DNA of 64,000 bases from Streptomyces lasiicapitis (GTDB taxonomy: Bacteria > Actinomycetota > Actinomycetes > Streptomycetales > Streptomycetaceae), in the NCBI RefSeq assembly GCF_014646335.1, contig NZ_BMNG01000004.1:438638-502637 (forward strand). The letters run 5' to 3'. The translations under genes and the position numbers were made by a program. The notes under the pieces were generated by a model, which was not told where the DNA came from, made no database searches, and worked only from the letters and a program-made list of their open reading frames with translations. The first letter of the stretch is position 1; the number at the start of each line of letters is the position of its first letter. Below are positions 45,868 to 55,410 of this stretch, in pieces.

Positions 45868-46449
45868 TCAGCTCTTGCGGCTTCCCCACTCCGGTCCGGT
45901 CTTCTGCCACTCGTCGTCCCACGCGGCCATGCGCCGTTTGTCGAGGATGGCGCGCACAGTCCGCAGCGCGATGAGTGCCGCCAGCGCGGTGCCCGCCGCA
46001 GCGACCGCGGACGCGCCGAAGACGCGCAGAGCCACGTCGTCGGCGTCGAGCGGATCGTCGGTGACCTGGCCGTGTTGGTCCAGCCACACCGCGACACGGT
46101 CACCGCGCCGGCTGCCGGCGGGTGCTTGTGCGTCGCCGGTGTGCGCCGCGCCGTCGGGTGCCGTCCAGCGGGCCGGCACTTGGTGGAGGGGCACTGAGCT
46201 GTCGACGTCGGGCACCACGGGTGGGGCGTCGGCTGTGAGCACGGCGGTGACCCGATGCCGGTCCGCCCGCTCGGCTCGGGCGGCTGCGACGCCGTCGACG
46301 TGCGCGATCGCACCGACGACGATCCCTGCGGCGGGAGCGCCCGCGAACAGTATAACGCCGACGACGAGCACCGCCCACGCCTCGATCACGTCCGAGCGGC
46401 GCCGCAGCGGACTGCGGCGCAGCCCCCACCACGGAACCCGGCAAGGCAT
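45868..46449 (-). CDS. Rv1733c-like two-pass membrane protein
   Basis: A 193-residue membrane protein. Helix 1 lies at residues 22-50 (EAWAVLVVGVILFAGAPAAG), and a roughly 90-residue extracytoplasmic loop carries DRVAVWLDQHGQVTDDP. Helix 2 lies at about residues 142-165, followed by a charged tail. This layout and the WLDxxGxxxxxP signature match the Rv1733c family, a DosR-regulon product in mycobacteria with several streptomycete relatives. Function is unknown. It follows the flavodoxin gene by 4 bp and belongs to the GNAT-CBS-flavodoxin operon. Confidence 0.82.
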   Translation of the reverse strand: MPCRVPWWGLRRSPLRRRSDVIEAWAVLVVGVILFAGAPAAGIVVGAIAHVDGVAAARAERADRHRVTAVLTADAPPVVPDVDSSVPLHQVPARWTAPDGAAHTGDAQAPAGSRRGDRVAVWLDQHGQVTDDPLDADDVALRVFGASAVAAAGTALAALIALRTVRAILDKRRMAAWDDEWQKTGPEWGSRKS

Positions 46450-46453
46450 GGCG

Positions 46454-46966
46454 TCAATCTCCTGTATCCAAGAGGGAGCCGATCTCCCGCGCGATCCCGC
46501 TCGCCCATTCCGACACGGCGTCGAAGTCGCGGAAGTCGCCCCCTTTGCCGGACTGCAGGATCATCCGGGCGACCCGGCCACGGGCCCGCTCGTCGAGGCA
46601 CCCTCCGAAGGTGGCCTGTCCCCGGGCGCCGAGCCTGCGTGCAACGCGTTGCACGGAGGGCGGCGGCGGAAGGTCCCGCTGCGATGCCGAGGAGTCCAGC
46701 GGACCGCTGCTGAAAAGCCACAGCGGGCGCCGGGACAGGGCGCGCCGGTGCCGCCGCGCGAAGCGCCGCGCGTCACGCTGCCAGCGCCCGGCGTACACCG
46801 CGCCGCCGAGCACCACGGCGTCGTACGGGGAGAGATCCCGCACCTCCCCGGCCGGCCGCACGTCGGCTGTCAGCCCGGCCTTGTCGAGCACGGCGCCGAC
46901 GGTGTGAGCCAGCTCGGCGGTGGAGCCATAGGTCGACCCGTAGGCGACCAGGACCGTGTGTGCCAT
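46454..46966 (-). CDS. Flavodoxin-domain protein
   Basis: A 170-residue flavodoxin-like protein of the protoporphyrinogen-oxidase HemG/menaquinone-dependent type. The FMN phosphate loop is VAYGSTYGSTAELAHTVG near the N-terminus; a second flavin contact is VVLGGAVYAGRWQRDARRF. A flavin-based electron-transfer role in the redox-balancing island is inferred. Such genes recur in DosR-type clusters. Start ATG 46966, 13 bp after the CBS gene stop. Confidence 0.88.
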   Translation of the reverse strand: MAHTVLVAYGSTYGSTAELAHTVGAVLDKAGLTADVRPAGEVRDLSPYDAVVLGGAVYAGRWQRDARRFARRHRRALSRRPLWLFSSGPLDSSASQRDLPPPPSVQRVARRLGARGQATFGGCLDERARGRVARMILQSGKGGDFRDFDAVSEWASGIAREIGSLLDTGD

Positions 46967-46979
46967 GGCCGTACCCCTC

Positions 46980-47711
46980 TCACAGCTTGCGCAGCCAGTC
47001 GTCGGCGACGCCGTGCAGCGCCTCCTCCGAGGGCCGCAGGTGGGAGTCGTTCAGGCGGTGGGTGAGCTTGTCGACGACCGCGACCACGCCGTCGATCTGC
47101 CGGGTCATCCGGACGGCTATGGGCACGTCGCTGCTGCGCTCGAGCTGTCCGCGCAGCGTCACCACGCCGTCGAGGACCTCCACGGCGATGGTCTGCGGTG
47201 CGAGCCACAGGGTCTGTACGAGGACCTCGTCCACGACGTCGCGGCGGATCTCCTCGTCGGGCCGCAGGAACACCTGAAGCAGGTCTCGGCGGGTGACGAT
47301 GCCGACGAGACGTTCCTCCTCGTCCACGACGGGCAGCCGTTCGACGCGATGCCCGGCCATGGTGCGGGCGGCCTCGGCGATGGTGTCGTCGGCGTGCACG
47401 GTGACGGCGGGCTGCGACATCAGCTGTCCCGCGGTGCGGGCGTGGGCCTTGGCCGTCCGCTCGCGTGCTCCGGGGAGCAGTTTCCGCCAGCGGATGGACG
47501 GCGTCGGTGCGTACGGGTCCTCGGCCTCCGCCTGACGGGCCATGAGGTCCGTCTCGGAGAGCACCCCGATGACGTACTGCTCGCTGTCCACCACCGGAAG
47601 TCCGCTGATGCGGTGCTGGTCCAGGAGTCGGGCGACCTCCTTGAAGGGGGTGTCGAACGTGGCTTGGACGACTTCGGTCGCCATGACGGTGCCGACCTTG
47701 CGGTGCTTCAT
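46980..47711 (-). CDS. CBS-pair and BON domain protein
   Basis: A 243-residue paralogue of the protein at 40236-40946. CBS domains are at about residues 8-70 (TVMATEVVQATFDTPFKEVA) and 95-155 (QLMSQPAVTVHADDTIAEAA). A BON domain (IAVEVLDGVVTLRGQLERSS) follows, plus a C-terminal extension. The conserved VFLRPDEEIRRDVV joint between CBS and BON is shared by both copies. Probably a nucleotide-responsive protein. It is the second gene after the GNAT/acyl-CoA synthetase fusion with a 40-bp gap. Confidence 0.9.
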   Translation of the reverse strand: MKHRKVGTVMATEVVQATFDTPFKEVARLLDQHRISGLPVVDSEQYVIGVLSETDLMARQAEAEDPYAPTPSIRWRKLLPGARERTAKAHARTAGQLMSQPAVTVHADDTIAEAARTMAGHRVERLPVVDEEERLVGIVTRRDLLQVFLRPDEEIRRDVVDEVLVQTLWLAPQTIAVEVLDGVVTLRGQLERSSDVPIAVRMTRQIDGVVAVVDKLTHRLNDSHLRPSEEALHGVADDWLRKL

Positions 47712-47751
47712 TACCTTCGCCTCCTCGGCGCGCTCGGTGTCTTCGGCGGCT

Positions 47752-50559
47752 TCAGCGGAGCCGTCGCAGTTGTCGCAGATAGGGGTCCTGGGCCCGGCGC
47801 GGCAGTACGCGTACGCGCACATCGAGTGCGGTGATCCGCTCCGGCCGGGCGAGGACCGGGTTGAGGTCGGCCTCGGCGAGCTGCGGCAGGTCGCTCGCCA
47901 GTCGTGAGAGCCGCAGCAGCAGTTGCTCGATGCCTTCCAGGTCGACCGGTCCGCCGCCTCCGCCGCCGAAGAGCAGCGGCGCGCAGCGGGGCGCGGTGAT
48001 CAGTTCGTGGACGTCGTGGTCGGTGAGCGGTGCGAGGCGGGCCGCGTGGTCGGCGAGCACTTCGGTTGCGGTGCCGCCGTGCCCGAACAGCACCAGGGGG
48101 CCGAAGATCTCGTCCTGGACGACGCCGGCGAAGAGCTCGACGCCGCGGGGGGCGAGCGGCTGCACGACCACGCCGGTCATCAGGTGGCCGAAGCGCACCT
48201 CGAAGTCCCGGTAGGCGGCGCGGACCTGTGCGTTGCCGCGCAGGTCGAGGTGGAGTGCGTGTTCCTGGCTCTTGTGCAGCAGGCCGGGCCAGTGGGCCTT
48301 GAGCACGACGAGCCCGTCGGGTCCCTTGAGACGTTCGGCGGCGAGCACCGCGTCGTCCTCCGTCTCGGCCCACGCCCAGGGAAGCTGGCGGATGCTGTAG
48401 GCGTCGAGGAGGTCGGCGCACTCGCGCGGGCCGAGCCAGCCGCCCTCCGGGTGCCGGTCGAGAAAGGCCTCGACGGCCGCGTGCGCACGGGGCGGGTCGA
48501 TGTCGTCGAGGTCGGGCTCGGTGCCGGACGGCTGGGCGAGCCAGTGGGCGCGTGCGGCGGCGTGCGCGAGCGCGCGGGCGGCCGCCTGCGGGTCGGCGTA
48601 GGCGGGCACCGTGCCGTCCTCGGCGGGCAGCAGCCGCACCGGCAGGTCCTGGTCGAGCAGGACCGCGACGACCGGTCGGTCACGACGGCGGTCCGGGGTG
48701 TGGGTGAGGGACCGGACCAGGGCGTCGCCGGTCGCCGCGGCGACCGCGGTGGGAACGAGCGCCACCAGGACCGCGTCGACGCGGCCGCTCGCGGCGAGAA
48801 TCCTCACGCAGGCGCGCAGTTGCTCCTCGCTGACCGCGGCGGTGGCGTCGACGGGGTTGGTGGCGGTGGCCCCTTCGGGCAGGACGGCGAGGACGTCGTC
48901 GATGAGGTCGGTGCCGAGCGGCGGCAGCGTGAGCCCCGCTTCGGTGCAGGCATCGGCGGCGAGTACCCCGGCGCCGCCGGCGTTGGTCACCACGGCGACG
49001 CGGACCCCGGCGGGCAACGGCTGGCTGTGCAACAGCGCGGCGGTTTCCAGGAGTTCGCCGACCGACCGGGTGGCGGTGATGCCGGCCTGCCTGAAGAGGG
49101 CCTGGCGCGTCATGGTGGGAGTGGCGGCGGCCGACGTGTGCGAGGCGGCCGCCGCACGCCCGGCCTCGGTACGGCCCGCGTCGACCGTCAGGATGGGCAT
49201 CCGCCGGGTGACGCGCCGTGCGGTGCGCGCGAAGGCGCGCGGATTGCCGAACGACTCCAGATGCAGCAGCGCCAGGTCGGTGCGCCCGTCACACTCCCAC
49301 CACTGGAGCAGGTCGTTGCCGCTGACGTCGTACTTGTCGCCCAGCGAAACGAAGCTGGACACTCCCACACCAAGCCGGGCCAGCCCGCTGAGCAGCGCGA
49401 TGCCCACGCCCCCGGACTGCACGGCGACCCCCGCCGTCCCGGGGTGCGGGTGCGCGGCGGCGAACGTGGCGTCCAGGCGCACGTCCGGTTCCGCGTTGGC
49501 GAGGCCGAGGCAGTTGGGGCCGACCAGGCGCATCCCGTGGGCCCGGCAGATGTCGAGCAGCGCCCGCGCCTGATCGGCGTCGAGCCCGGCGGAGACGGTG
49601 ACCAGGGCGGTCACGCCGATCTTGCCGCACTCCTCGGCGGCCGCCGGCACCTGGGCCGCGGGCACGGCGAGCACCGCGAGTTCCGGAACCTGCGGCAAGG
49701 AGGCGATGTCGGGGTGCGTGTGGACGCCGAGGACGGTGGCGGCGTTCGGGTTGACGGCGAACAGGCGGCCGGTGAAGCCGCCGGTGCACAGGTTGCGCAG
49801 GACGGCCCGGCCGACCGAGCCCGGCTTGCGGCCCGCGCCGACGACGACGACCGACTCGGGGCGCAGCAGCGACCGCAGGCTCGCCACGTCGGCAGTACGG
49901 CCGCGGAAGTCCACGGACGTCAAGTAGGTGTCGGTCTGGGCGAGTTGGACGACACACTGCACTTCGGTGCCTTCGAAGTGGCGTGCGGTGCTCAGACCGA
50001 GGTCTGCGAAGACCCTCAGGACCTCGTGGTTCTCGGCGAGTGCGTCGGCGGTGAACGCGGTGATTCCGGCGGCGCGCGCCGCGGACACCAGGTGCTCCAG
50101 GAGCAAGGTGCCGACGCCGCGGTGGTGCCAGTGGTCGTTGACGGCAAGGGCAATGTCGGCCGTGACGACGCCCGTATCGGTGGAGCCGTCGTTCGTGTTC
50201 TCGTTCGTGGTCTCGTACTCGGCGATCCCGACGAGGTGGCCGTCGTGCTCGGCGAGCAGCGCGCGGTACCCGAAACCTTCGGGCCGCACGTTCTGCGAAC
50301 CGACCGGCACGGCGCGGCCGGACACGCGGGCCGCCGCTTGCTCGGCCGACCGGTGGCTCGCGACGAAGAACCGCAGCCGCAGGTGCTCCGGCGACATGCC
50401 TTCGTACAGACGCAGCACCGCGTCGTGATCGGCTGGCTCGCCGGGGCGTATGAGGATGGTGGTGCCGTCGGCGAGCAGGGCATGCGCGGGGTCGGGAGCC
50501 GTGGCGGGTGCGGGTGCGGGTGCGGGTGCGGAAGAGCGGGAAGCTGCGCTGCCGGTCAT
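47752..50559 (-). CDS. GNAT acetyltransferase fused to NDP-forming acyl-CoA synthetase-like protein
   Basis: A 935-residue fusion. A GNAT acyltransferase lies at about residues 35-190 (VADIALAVNDHWHHRGVGTL is the acetyl-CoA loop). A CoA-binding domain follows at 220-320 (SVVVVGAGRKPGSVGRAVLR), then ligase-CoA domains, and a C-terminal ATP-grasp domain at about 715-930. This Pat-like architecture occurs in protein lysine acetyltransferases that tune acetyl-CoA synthetase and in ADP-forming synthetases, with domain order GNAT first here. ATG 50559 (MTGSAAS) has GAGG upstream; the longer start at 50613 is less supported. A perfect GGGCCG/CGGCCC box is 92 bp upstream. Confidence 0.9.
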   Translation of the reverse strand: MTGSAASRSSAPAPAPAPATAPDPAHALLADGTTILIRPGEPADHDAVLRLYEGMSPEHLRLRFFVASHRSAEQAAARVSGRAVPVGSQNVRPEGFGYRALLAEHDGHLVGIAEYETTNENTNDGSTDTGVVTADIALAVNDHWHHRGVGTLLLEHLVSAARAAGITAFTADALAENHEVLRVFADLGLSTARHFEGTEVQCVVQLAQTDTYLTSVDFRGRTADVASLRSLLRPESVVVVGAGRKPGSVGRAVLRNLCTGGFTGRLFAVNPNAATVLGVHTHPDIASLPQVPELAVLAVPAAQVPAAAEECGKIGVTALVTVSAGLDADQARALLDICRAHGMRLVGPNCLGLANAEPDVRLDATFAAAHPHPGTAGVAVQSGGVGIALLSGLARLGVGVSSFVSLGDKYDVSGNDLLQWWECDGRTDLALLHLESFGNPRAFARTARRVTRRMPILTVDAGRTEAGRAAAASHTSAAATPTMTRQALFRQAGITATRSVGELLETAALLHSQPLPAGVRVAVVTNAGGAGVLAADACTEAGLTLPPLGTDLIDDVLAVLPEGATATNPVDATAAVSEEQLRACVRILAASGRVDAVLVALVPTAVAAATGDALVRSLTHTPDRRRDRPVVAVLLDQDLPVRLLPAEDGTVPAYADPQAAARALAHAAARAHWLAQPSGTEPDLDDIDPPRAHAAVEAFLDRHPEGGWLGPRECADLLDAYSIRQLPWAWAETEDDAVLAAERLKGPDGLVVLKAHWPGLLHKSQEHALHLDLRGNAQVRAAYRDFEVRFGHLMTGVVVQPLAPRGVELFAGVVQDEIFGPLVLFGHGGTATEVLADHAARLAPLTDHDVHELITAPRCAPLLFGGGGGGPVDLEGIEQLLLRLSRLASDLPQLAEADLNPVLARPERITALDVRVRVLPRRAQDPYLRQLRRLR

Positions 50560-50650
50560 CGTGTACCTCGCGCTTGTGTTCGGTCGGTTGACGTCTTCAG
50601 CGTCGTGCCGCACACCGGTGCCGGGCAGTGGCCGACCGGCGCCCCGACTC

Positions 50651-50664
50651 GGGCCGAACGGCCC
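50651..50664. promoter_or_regulatory. Hypoxia-type palindrome GGGCCG-AA-CGGCCC
   Basis: Perfect 6-bp inverted arms with a 2-bp spacer, directly after the hypC stop codon and 92 bp before the start of the GNAT fusion gene. Same core as the box at 53950-53967. Confidence 0.65.
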
Positions 50665-50922
50665 TCATGGCAACGGCTCTCCGAGCTCGCCCTCGACCGC
50701 GTCGGCCATCGCCCGCAGCACGTCCAGAGTGCGGCGGGCCTCGGCCTCATCGACCCGGGCGATCGCGAAGCCCACATGGACGATCACGTACGTGCCCACG
50801 TCGGCGTCCGGTGTGTAGCTCAGACACGCCTCGCGCCGTACGCCACCGAAGTCGACGGTCGCCATGCGCAACCCGGCGTCGTCGTGAATGTCGAGCACCC
50901 GTCCGGGAATCCCCAGGCACAC
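50665..50922 (-). CDS. hypC: Hydrogenase assembly chaperone HypC
   Basis: An 85-residue HypC/HupF chaperone that carries the Fe(CN)2CO precursor with HypD and docks on the large subunit. The family invariably begins M-C-L-G-I-P-G, with Cys2 essential. GTG at 50920-50922 gives exactly (f)M-C-L-G-I-P-G-R-V, with AGGTGA 6 bases upstream. An in-frame GTG at 50931 overlapping the hypF stop would add three residues before the Cys. I prefer the inner start. Confidence 0.93.
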   Translation of the reverse strand: MCLGIPGRVLDIHDDAGLRMATVDFGGVRREACLSYTPDADVGTYVIVHVGFAIARVDEAEARRTLDVLRAMADAVEGELGEPLP

Positions 50923-50927
50923 GGCCG

Positions 50928-53405
50928 TCACCTGCCCTTCCGCGCCGTACCTCGACGTTCCTCGGCGAGCCGGGCCGCAGCGACGGCGGCCTGCCCGTAG
51001 CTGATCCCGCCGTCGCCGACCGGAACCTGACGGCCGACCAGGACCCGCAGACCGTGGGCCCGCAGCCGTCGGCGCACCTGCGTGAGCAGCTGGACGTTGG
51101 CGAAGCAGCCGCCGCCCAGACACACCGTCCGGGGCGCGCCGTCCTCGACCGCGCGGGCGACCAGCTCGGCGGTGGCGGCGGCGAGGGAGCTGTGGAAGGC
51201 GGCGGCCAGGCGCGGCACGGACTCGCCGTCGGCCTGCCGCTCCAGCAGATCTCCGAGCGTGGCCGCCGAGTCGTACACCCACAGGCTTCCCACGCGCACG
51301 ACGCGGTGTTTCAGCGGCACGGGACGGTCCCGGCCCGCAAGGCCTGCGGCGGCCTCCAGAGCGACGGCCGCCTCGCCTTCATAGCTGACGGTGTCGGCGA
51401 GTCCGAGAAGGCTCGCGACGGTGTCGAACAGCCGCCCGGCACTGGAGGCACGCGGGCAGTTCACCTCGTGCGCCACCATGGCCCGCACCACCTGGGCGCG
51501 GCGCCGGTCGAGCCGCTCCAGGAAGGCGCGGGCAGCCCTCTCAAGCGGCGGTGAGCCGAGCGGTTCCGCTCCGAAGACATGCCCGAGGGCCATCCGGCAC
51601 GGATGCCTGACCGCGGCCTCGCCGCCGGGCAGCGGTGCGGTGGCGAAGCGCCCCACACGTCGATGTCGGGTCAGGTCGGCGACGAACACCTCCCCGCCCC
51701 ACAGCGTGCCGTCGTCCCCGAGGCCGAGCCCGTCGTAGGCGACGCCGACGAACTGCCCCCGCACACCGTGCTCGGCGGCGCACGCGGCTACGTGGGCGTG
51801 ATGGTGCTGCACGGCAATGTGTGGCAAGGGCTGCTCCAGGGCCCATCGTGTGGACAGGTACCCGGGGTGCAGGTCGTGGGCGATGGCGCGCGGGACGATC
51901 CCGGCGAGCCGGCACAGGTCCGCGTACGCCTGCCCGAACGCCTCGTACGTGGCCGTGTCCGCCAAGTCCCCGTGGTGCGGGCCGACATGGGCCACGCCTG
52001 CGTCGGCGAGCGTGAAGGTGTGCTTCGTCTGGGCGCCGGCGCCCGCGAGCGGCACGGGTGTGGGCGGGTTGAGGGACAGGGGCGCCGGGGCCAGGCCCCG
52101 GGCGCGGCGCACGGTGAGCGGAAGCCGGCCGGCGGAGGTGACCACGGAGTCGTCGTAGCGGGCGCGGATCGGCCGGTCGTGAGTGAGGAAGCCGTCGGCC
52201 ACTCCGTCCAGAGCGCGGCGGGCTTCGGCGTCGTCGATGGCGATGGGCTCGTCGGCGAGGTTGCCGCTGGTGACCACCAGCGGCCGGTCGAGCTCGTGCA
52301 GCAACAGGTGATGCAGGCCCGTGGTGGGCAGGAACAGGCCGAGCCGGTCGGTGACCGGAGGCAGGGCGGGGGAGTGGTCGTGCGGCCCCGGCGAGAGGGT
52401 GGGCGCCGGGTGTACGGCGGGTGCGATGTGCGGTGCGGCCTGGCTGTGCACCCGACGGGCGCGCAACAGGACCACAGGTCGCGCGGGTGACGTCAGCAGC
52501 GCCAGCTCGGTGCTGTTCAGCCGCGCCAGCCCGTCCGCCACCCGCACGTCCCCCACCATCACGGCGAATGGCTTGACCGGCCTGCGCTTGCGCCGCCGCA
52601 GCTCCGCCACCGCCTCGGGGTCGGTCGCGTCGCACACCAACTGATAGCCGCCGAGCCCCTTGACCGCGATGATCCGGCCCGTGGCGACGGCCCCCGCCGC
52701 CGCCTTGAGCGCCTGCTCGCCGCGCAGGTCCCCCCAGGCGAGCGTCGGCCCGCACGCGGGACACGCCACAGGTTCGGCGTGGAAGCGCCGGTCGCGGGGG
52801 TCGGCGTACTCCGCGGCGCAGTCGGCACACAGCGGGAAACGGCGCATCGTCGTCCGCACGCGGTCGTACGGCAGGTCCTCGATGATGGTGGCCCGAGGCC
52901 CGCAGTCGGTGCAGTTGACGAACGGATACCGATGGCGCCGGTTCTCCGGCGTGAAGAGTTCGCGCAGACAGGCGTCGCAGATCGCCGCGTCGGCGGGGAC
53001 CTCGCGCTGATCCGTCGTGGGCCGGGACCCGGGCCCGCTGCGCCGCACGCTGAAGAGCGCGTCGCCCGCCGGAGCATCGAGAGTCGTCTCCGCCCTCGCA
53101 CCGGCCGCGGTGTCGTGTCGCGCCGCAGACCCGACTGCCCCGCTCCGTCGGCCGATCGGTGCCGCGCCGTCCAGCTCCCGCAACGCGACCTCGCGTACGC
53201 GTGCGAGCGGCGGTGCATCCGTGTACATCCGGTGGCCGAACTCCGCGACCGCGTCCGCCGGCCCCGTCACCTGCCCCTCGACGTGCCCGTCCACGTTCGC
53301 CACCCAGCCGCTCAGGCCGAGCCCGCCCGCCAAGCGGTGCACGAAGGGGCGGAACCCCACGCCCTGCACGGTCCCGTGGACCGTGAAAGCCCGCGTCACA
53401 CGCAT
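50928..53405 (-). CDS. hypF: Carbamoyltransferase HypF
   Basis: An 825-residue maturation enzyme that makes carbamoyl-adenylate from carbamoyl phosphate and transfers the carbamoyl group to HypE. Domains in order are N-terminal acylphosphatase ([18 protein letters not shown]), two zinc fingers (CDACLRELF ... [16 protein letters not shown] ... CPACGP), a YrdC-like domain ([14 protein letters not shown]) and a Kae1-like domain with [17 protein letters not shown] His/Pro-rich insertion occurs around residues 345-375. ATG 53405 starts 7 bp after the protease stop; hypC follows directly. Confidence 0.95.
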   Translation of the reverse strand: MRVTRAFTVHGTVQGVGFRPFVHRLAGGLGLSGWVANVDGHVEGQVTGPADAVAEFGHRMYTDAPPLARVREVALRELDGAAPIGRRSGAVGSAARHDTAAGARAETTLDAPAGDALFSVRRSGPGSRPTTDQREVPADAAICDACLRELFTPENRRHRYPFVNCTDCGPRATIIEDLPYDRVRTTMRRFPLCADCAAEYADPRDRRFHAEPVACPACGPTLAWGDLRGEQALKAAAGAVATGRIIAVKGLGGYQLVCDATDPEAVAELRRRKRRPVKPFAVMVGDVRVADGLARLNSTELALLTSPARPVVLLRARRVHSQAAPHIAPAVHPAPTLSPGPHDHSPALPPVTDRLGLFLPTTGLHHLLLHELDRPLVVTSGNLADEPIAIDDAEARRALDGVADGFLTHDRPIRARYDDSVVTSAGRLPLTVRRARGLAPAPLSLNPPTPVPLAGAGAQTKHTFTLADAGVAHVGPHHGDLADTATYEAFGQAYADLCRLAGIVPRAIAHDLHPGYLSTRWALEQPLPHIAVQHHHAHVAACAAEHGVRGQFVGVAYDGLGLGDDGTLWGGEVFVADLTRHRRVGRFATAPLPGGEAAVRHPCRMALGHVFGAEPLGSPPLERAARAFLERLDRRRAQVVRAMVAHEVNCPRASSAGRLFDTVASLLGLADTVSYEGEAAVALEAAAGLAGRDRPVPLKHRVVRVGSLWVYDSAATLGDLLERQADGESVPRLAAAFHSSLAAATAELVARAVEDGAPRTVCLGGGCFANVQLLTQVRRRLRAHGLRVLVGRQVPVGDGGISYGQAAVAAARLAEERRGTARKGR

Positions 53406-53412
53406 CCTCCGC

Positions 53413-53913
53413 TCACCCCCGCGCGGCGGCGTCACGGTGCCGGACGATTTCGAGCTCGACGGACTCGGCGAGCGGTGCGAGAGCTTCCGCGACCCCGGGC
53501 GACAGACCGGTACCGAGAGAGCTGTCGGCAATCTCGACGGCGTACACGACCAGCCGACCGGGCAACCGGCCGAGGACGCGGGCCAGCTCGACGGCCTCAC
53601 CCAGCCCCAGACCGTGGGAGCTGGTCCTCGGGGGCTGCGCGAGCCGCGCGGCGTCCAGCTCGATGCGGTGGACGCGGCCCGGCATGCCCGGATGCGCGTG
53701 CGCTGCGTCCACGACCACGGCCAGCTCGGCACCCTCCCACAGGGCGATGAGCCGACCCGGATCCCCGTCACAGGCGGCAAGCGTCGTCCCGGACGGCAGG
53801 AGACGCCGTGCGGCGCGCTCCCTCAGTCGCCCGACGACCGCCCAACCGATCCCGTCGTCGTGCCGGTACTCATTCCCGACGCCGACAACGGCGATGTGCG
53901 TGCGCTCCTTCAT
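53413..53913 (-). CDS. Hydrogenase maturation protease (HycI/HybD family)
   Basis: A 166-residue endopeptidase that cleaves the C-terminal tail of the large subunit after nickel insertion. The signature [18 protein letters not shown] contains nickel-binding Glu15; Asp69 (VVVDAAHA) and His100 ([10 protein letters not shown]) complete the site. Its probable substrate is HydA, whose tail begins after His434. ATG 53913 lies 37 bp from the perfect palindromic box, which it shares with the divergent stress-protein gene. First gene of the protease-hypF-hypC operon. Confidence 0.92.
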   Translation of the reverse strand: MKERTHIAVVGVGNEYRHDDGIGWAVVGRLRERAARRLLPSGTTLAACDGDPGRLIALWEGAELAVVVDAAHAHPGMPGRVHRIELDAARLAQPPRTSSHGLGLGEAVELARVLGRLPGRLVVYAVEIADSSLGTGLSPGVAEALAPLAESVELEIVRHRDAAARG

Positions 53914-53949
53914 GCGACTCACCGTGGCCGTCCCCGACGCGCACCGCGC

Positions 53950-53967
53950 AGGGGCCGATCGGCCCCT
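53950..53967. promoter_or_regulatory. Perfect 18-bp hypoxia-type palindrome
   Basis: AGGGGCCGATCGGCCCCT is fully symmetric. It lies between the divergent maturation protease (start 53913) and universal stress protein (start 54067). It is the reference copy of a motif found upstream of at least six further units in 45-63 kb. Inferred target of a DevR/DosR-like (OsdR) response regulator. Confidence 0.75.
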
Positions 53968-54066
53968 TCCGGGGGCTGCTGCGCCTCTGCCTCGCTGGAG
54001 TACGTCACCCCGGTTATCGATGGGGCACACGCAACGGGGTCCGACAACGAGAAGGGGCTGAGGGCC

Positions 54067-54936
54067 GTGGAGCAGGATCTGATCGTCGGTGTGGACGGTT
54101 CCGAGGAGAGCCTGGCCGCGGTGGACTGGGCCGTCGGCGAGGCGGCCCGCCGCGGAGTGCCCTTGCGGATCGTGCACGCCTCCGCGTGGCAGCGGTACGA
54201 GGGCCACAAGCCGTCGTTCGGCGTTCATCGCAGTCCGGCGCATGTGTACGCCGACCACGTCATCGGGCAGGCCGTCGAGCGCGCCCGCCGTCGCGCGCCG
54301 ACGGTGACGGTCACCAGTGACGTCGTGGCCGAGGACCCGGCGACACTGCTGATCCGGGAGAGCGGGCGCGGAACCACGGTGGTGGTGGGCAGCCGTGGCA
54401 AAGGTGAGCTGACATCACTGCTGCTGGGGTCCGTGAGCCTGTCGGTGGCCGCGCACGCCCCGTCACCCGTGATCGTGGTCCGCGGTGGGGAGAAGAACCG
54501 CGACAGCGGGTTCCGGGAAGTCGTCGTCGGGGTCGGCGAGGCAGGGGAGTCAGAGCCCGCTGTGGCTTTCGCACTCCGGGCCGCCGAGGCACGCGGAGTC
54601 GTGCTGCGCGCCGTGCACTCCTGGCGGTGTCCCGCCCACGCGGTGCCGGACGAGCCACGCGCCGGAGAGCCGACGGACTTCCACCAGATCCGCGCCGAAG
54701 GGCAGTTGGACGAGGCGCTGCGTGACACCGTGCGTGGCGACACGACTGTGCGTGTGCGCAAGCACGTCGTCGAAGGGCATGCCCGGACCGCACTGCTGGC
54801 GGCGTCGGCCTCCGCCGACCTGCTCGTGGTCGGCGCCCGCCGCCCCAAGGGACACCTCGGCATGCAACTGGGCCCGGTCAACCACACGGTTCTGCATCAT
54901 GCGGCGTGCCCGGTCGCGGTGGTGCCGCACACGTGA
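54067..54936 (+). CDS. Tandem-domain universal stress protein
   Basis: A 289-residue protein of two UspA domains. Domain 1 spans residues 4-140 with the ATP-binding G-x2-G-x9-G-S form in VVVGSRGKGELTSLLLGSVS. Domain 2 spans residues 150-289 with LVVGARRPKGHLGMQLGPVN. Both retain the nucleotide loop, so ATP-binding is expected. Such tandem Usp proteins are hallmarks of DosR-regulated dormancy genes. Start GTG 54067 follows a purine-rich ribosome site. The perfect palindrome is 100 bp upstream. Confidence 0.92.
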   Translation: MEQDLIVGVDGSEESLAAVDWAVGEAARRGVPLRIVHASAWQRYEGHKPSFGVHRSPAHVYADHVIGQAVERARRRAPTVTVTSDVVAEDPATLLIRESGRGTTVVVGSRGKGELTSLLLGSVSLSVAAHAPSPVIVVRGGEKNRDSGFREVVVGVGEAGESEPAVAFALRAAEARGVVLRAVHSWRCPAHAVPDEPRAGEPTDFHQIRAEGQLDEALRDTVRGDTTVRVRKHVVEGHARTALLAASASADLLVVGARRPKGHLGMQLGPVNHTVLHHAACPVAVVPHT

Positions 54937-54939
54937 CGG

Positions 54940-55170
54940 CATGGCGAGGCGCAGGTTGAACAGCGCCGCGCCACAGCTGATGACCCGCTGCCTCCCGTGA
55001 GGGTCGGCCAGGGGAAGCCGCCAGGTGTCGTCCTCGTACAACAGGACCCGGCCACTGGAGCAGGCGAACAGCCAGGGCTGGGAGTTGTGCAGTGAGGGCG
55101 CCGCGACAGCCGCGCGGACGAGGTGGTTGGCGGCGTGGTCGACAGGCGTGGGTGTGCGCTGTCCGGTCAT
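54940..55170 (-). pseudogene. Acg-type nitroreductase, N-terminal fragment
   Basis: The first ~75 residues of an Acg-family (Rv2032-like) nitroreductase. It reads HLVRAAVAAPSLHNSQPWLF, with the flavin-binding SLHNSQPW signature, then DDTWRLPLADPHGRQRVISC and GAALFNLRLAM. Homology stops a few bases from the stress-protein stop at 54936. Intact members have about 320-330 residues, so three quarters are gone. Acg is itself a DosR-regulon gene, which fits the original island content. Confidence 0.75.
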
Positions 55171-55302
55171 GGCGGACCATCCCGTGCCGGGCGGCCTCGC
55201 GGCCGCCGAATGCTTTGTCGTGCCTGCCTTGTCGTACCTGTCTTGCGGCTCAGAGTCCGGTCGGGCCACCGCAGCGGTCAGGGGCTGAGCGTCCCTGGAT
55301 GT

Positions 55303-55316
55303 GGGCCGTCCGGCTT
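55303..55316. promoter_or_regulatory. Hypoxia-type box, imperfect
   Basis: GGGCCGTCCGGCTT shares the GGGCCG-N2-CGGC core and sits 95 bp before the site-2 protease start, similar to the spacing at other island genes. Confidence 0.4.
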
Positions 55317-55410
55317 GCCTGTCGCGGCACGTGCCGCAGGAGGATGCGAAGGAGAGAAGGGCGGTTGTCTGCCGGGTCATCGCCGGATACGGACGGTCAG
55401 GAGGCCGACC

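Noticed and set aside
47923..51000. 1025-residue open frame on the plus strand
   Set aside because: Antisense to the GNAT/acyl-CoA synthetase gene, whose motifs are clear on the minus strand.
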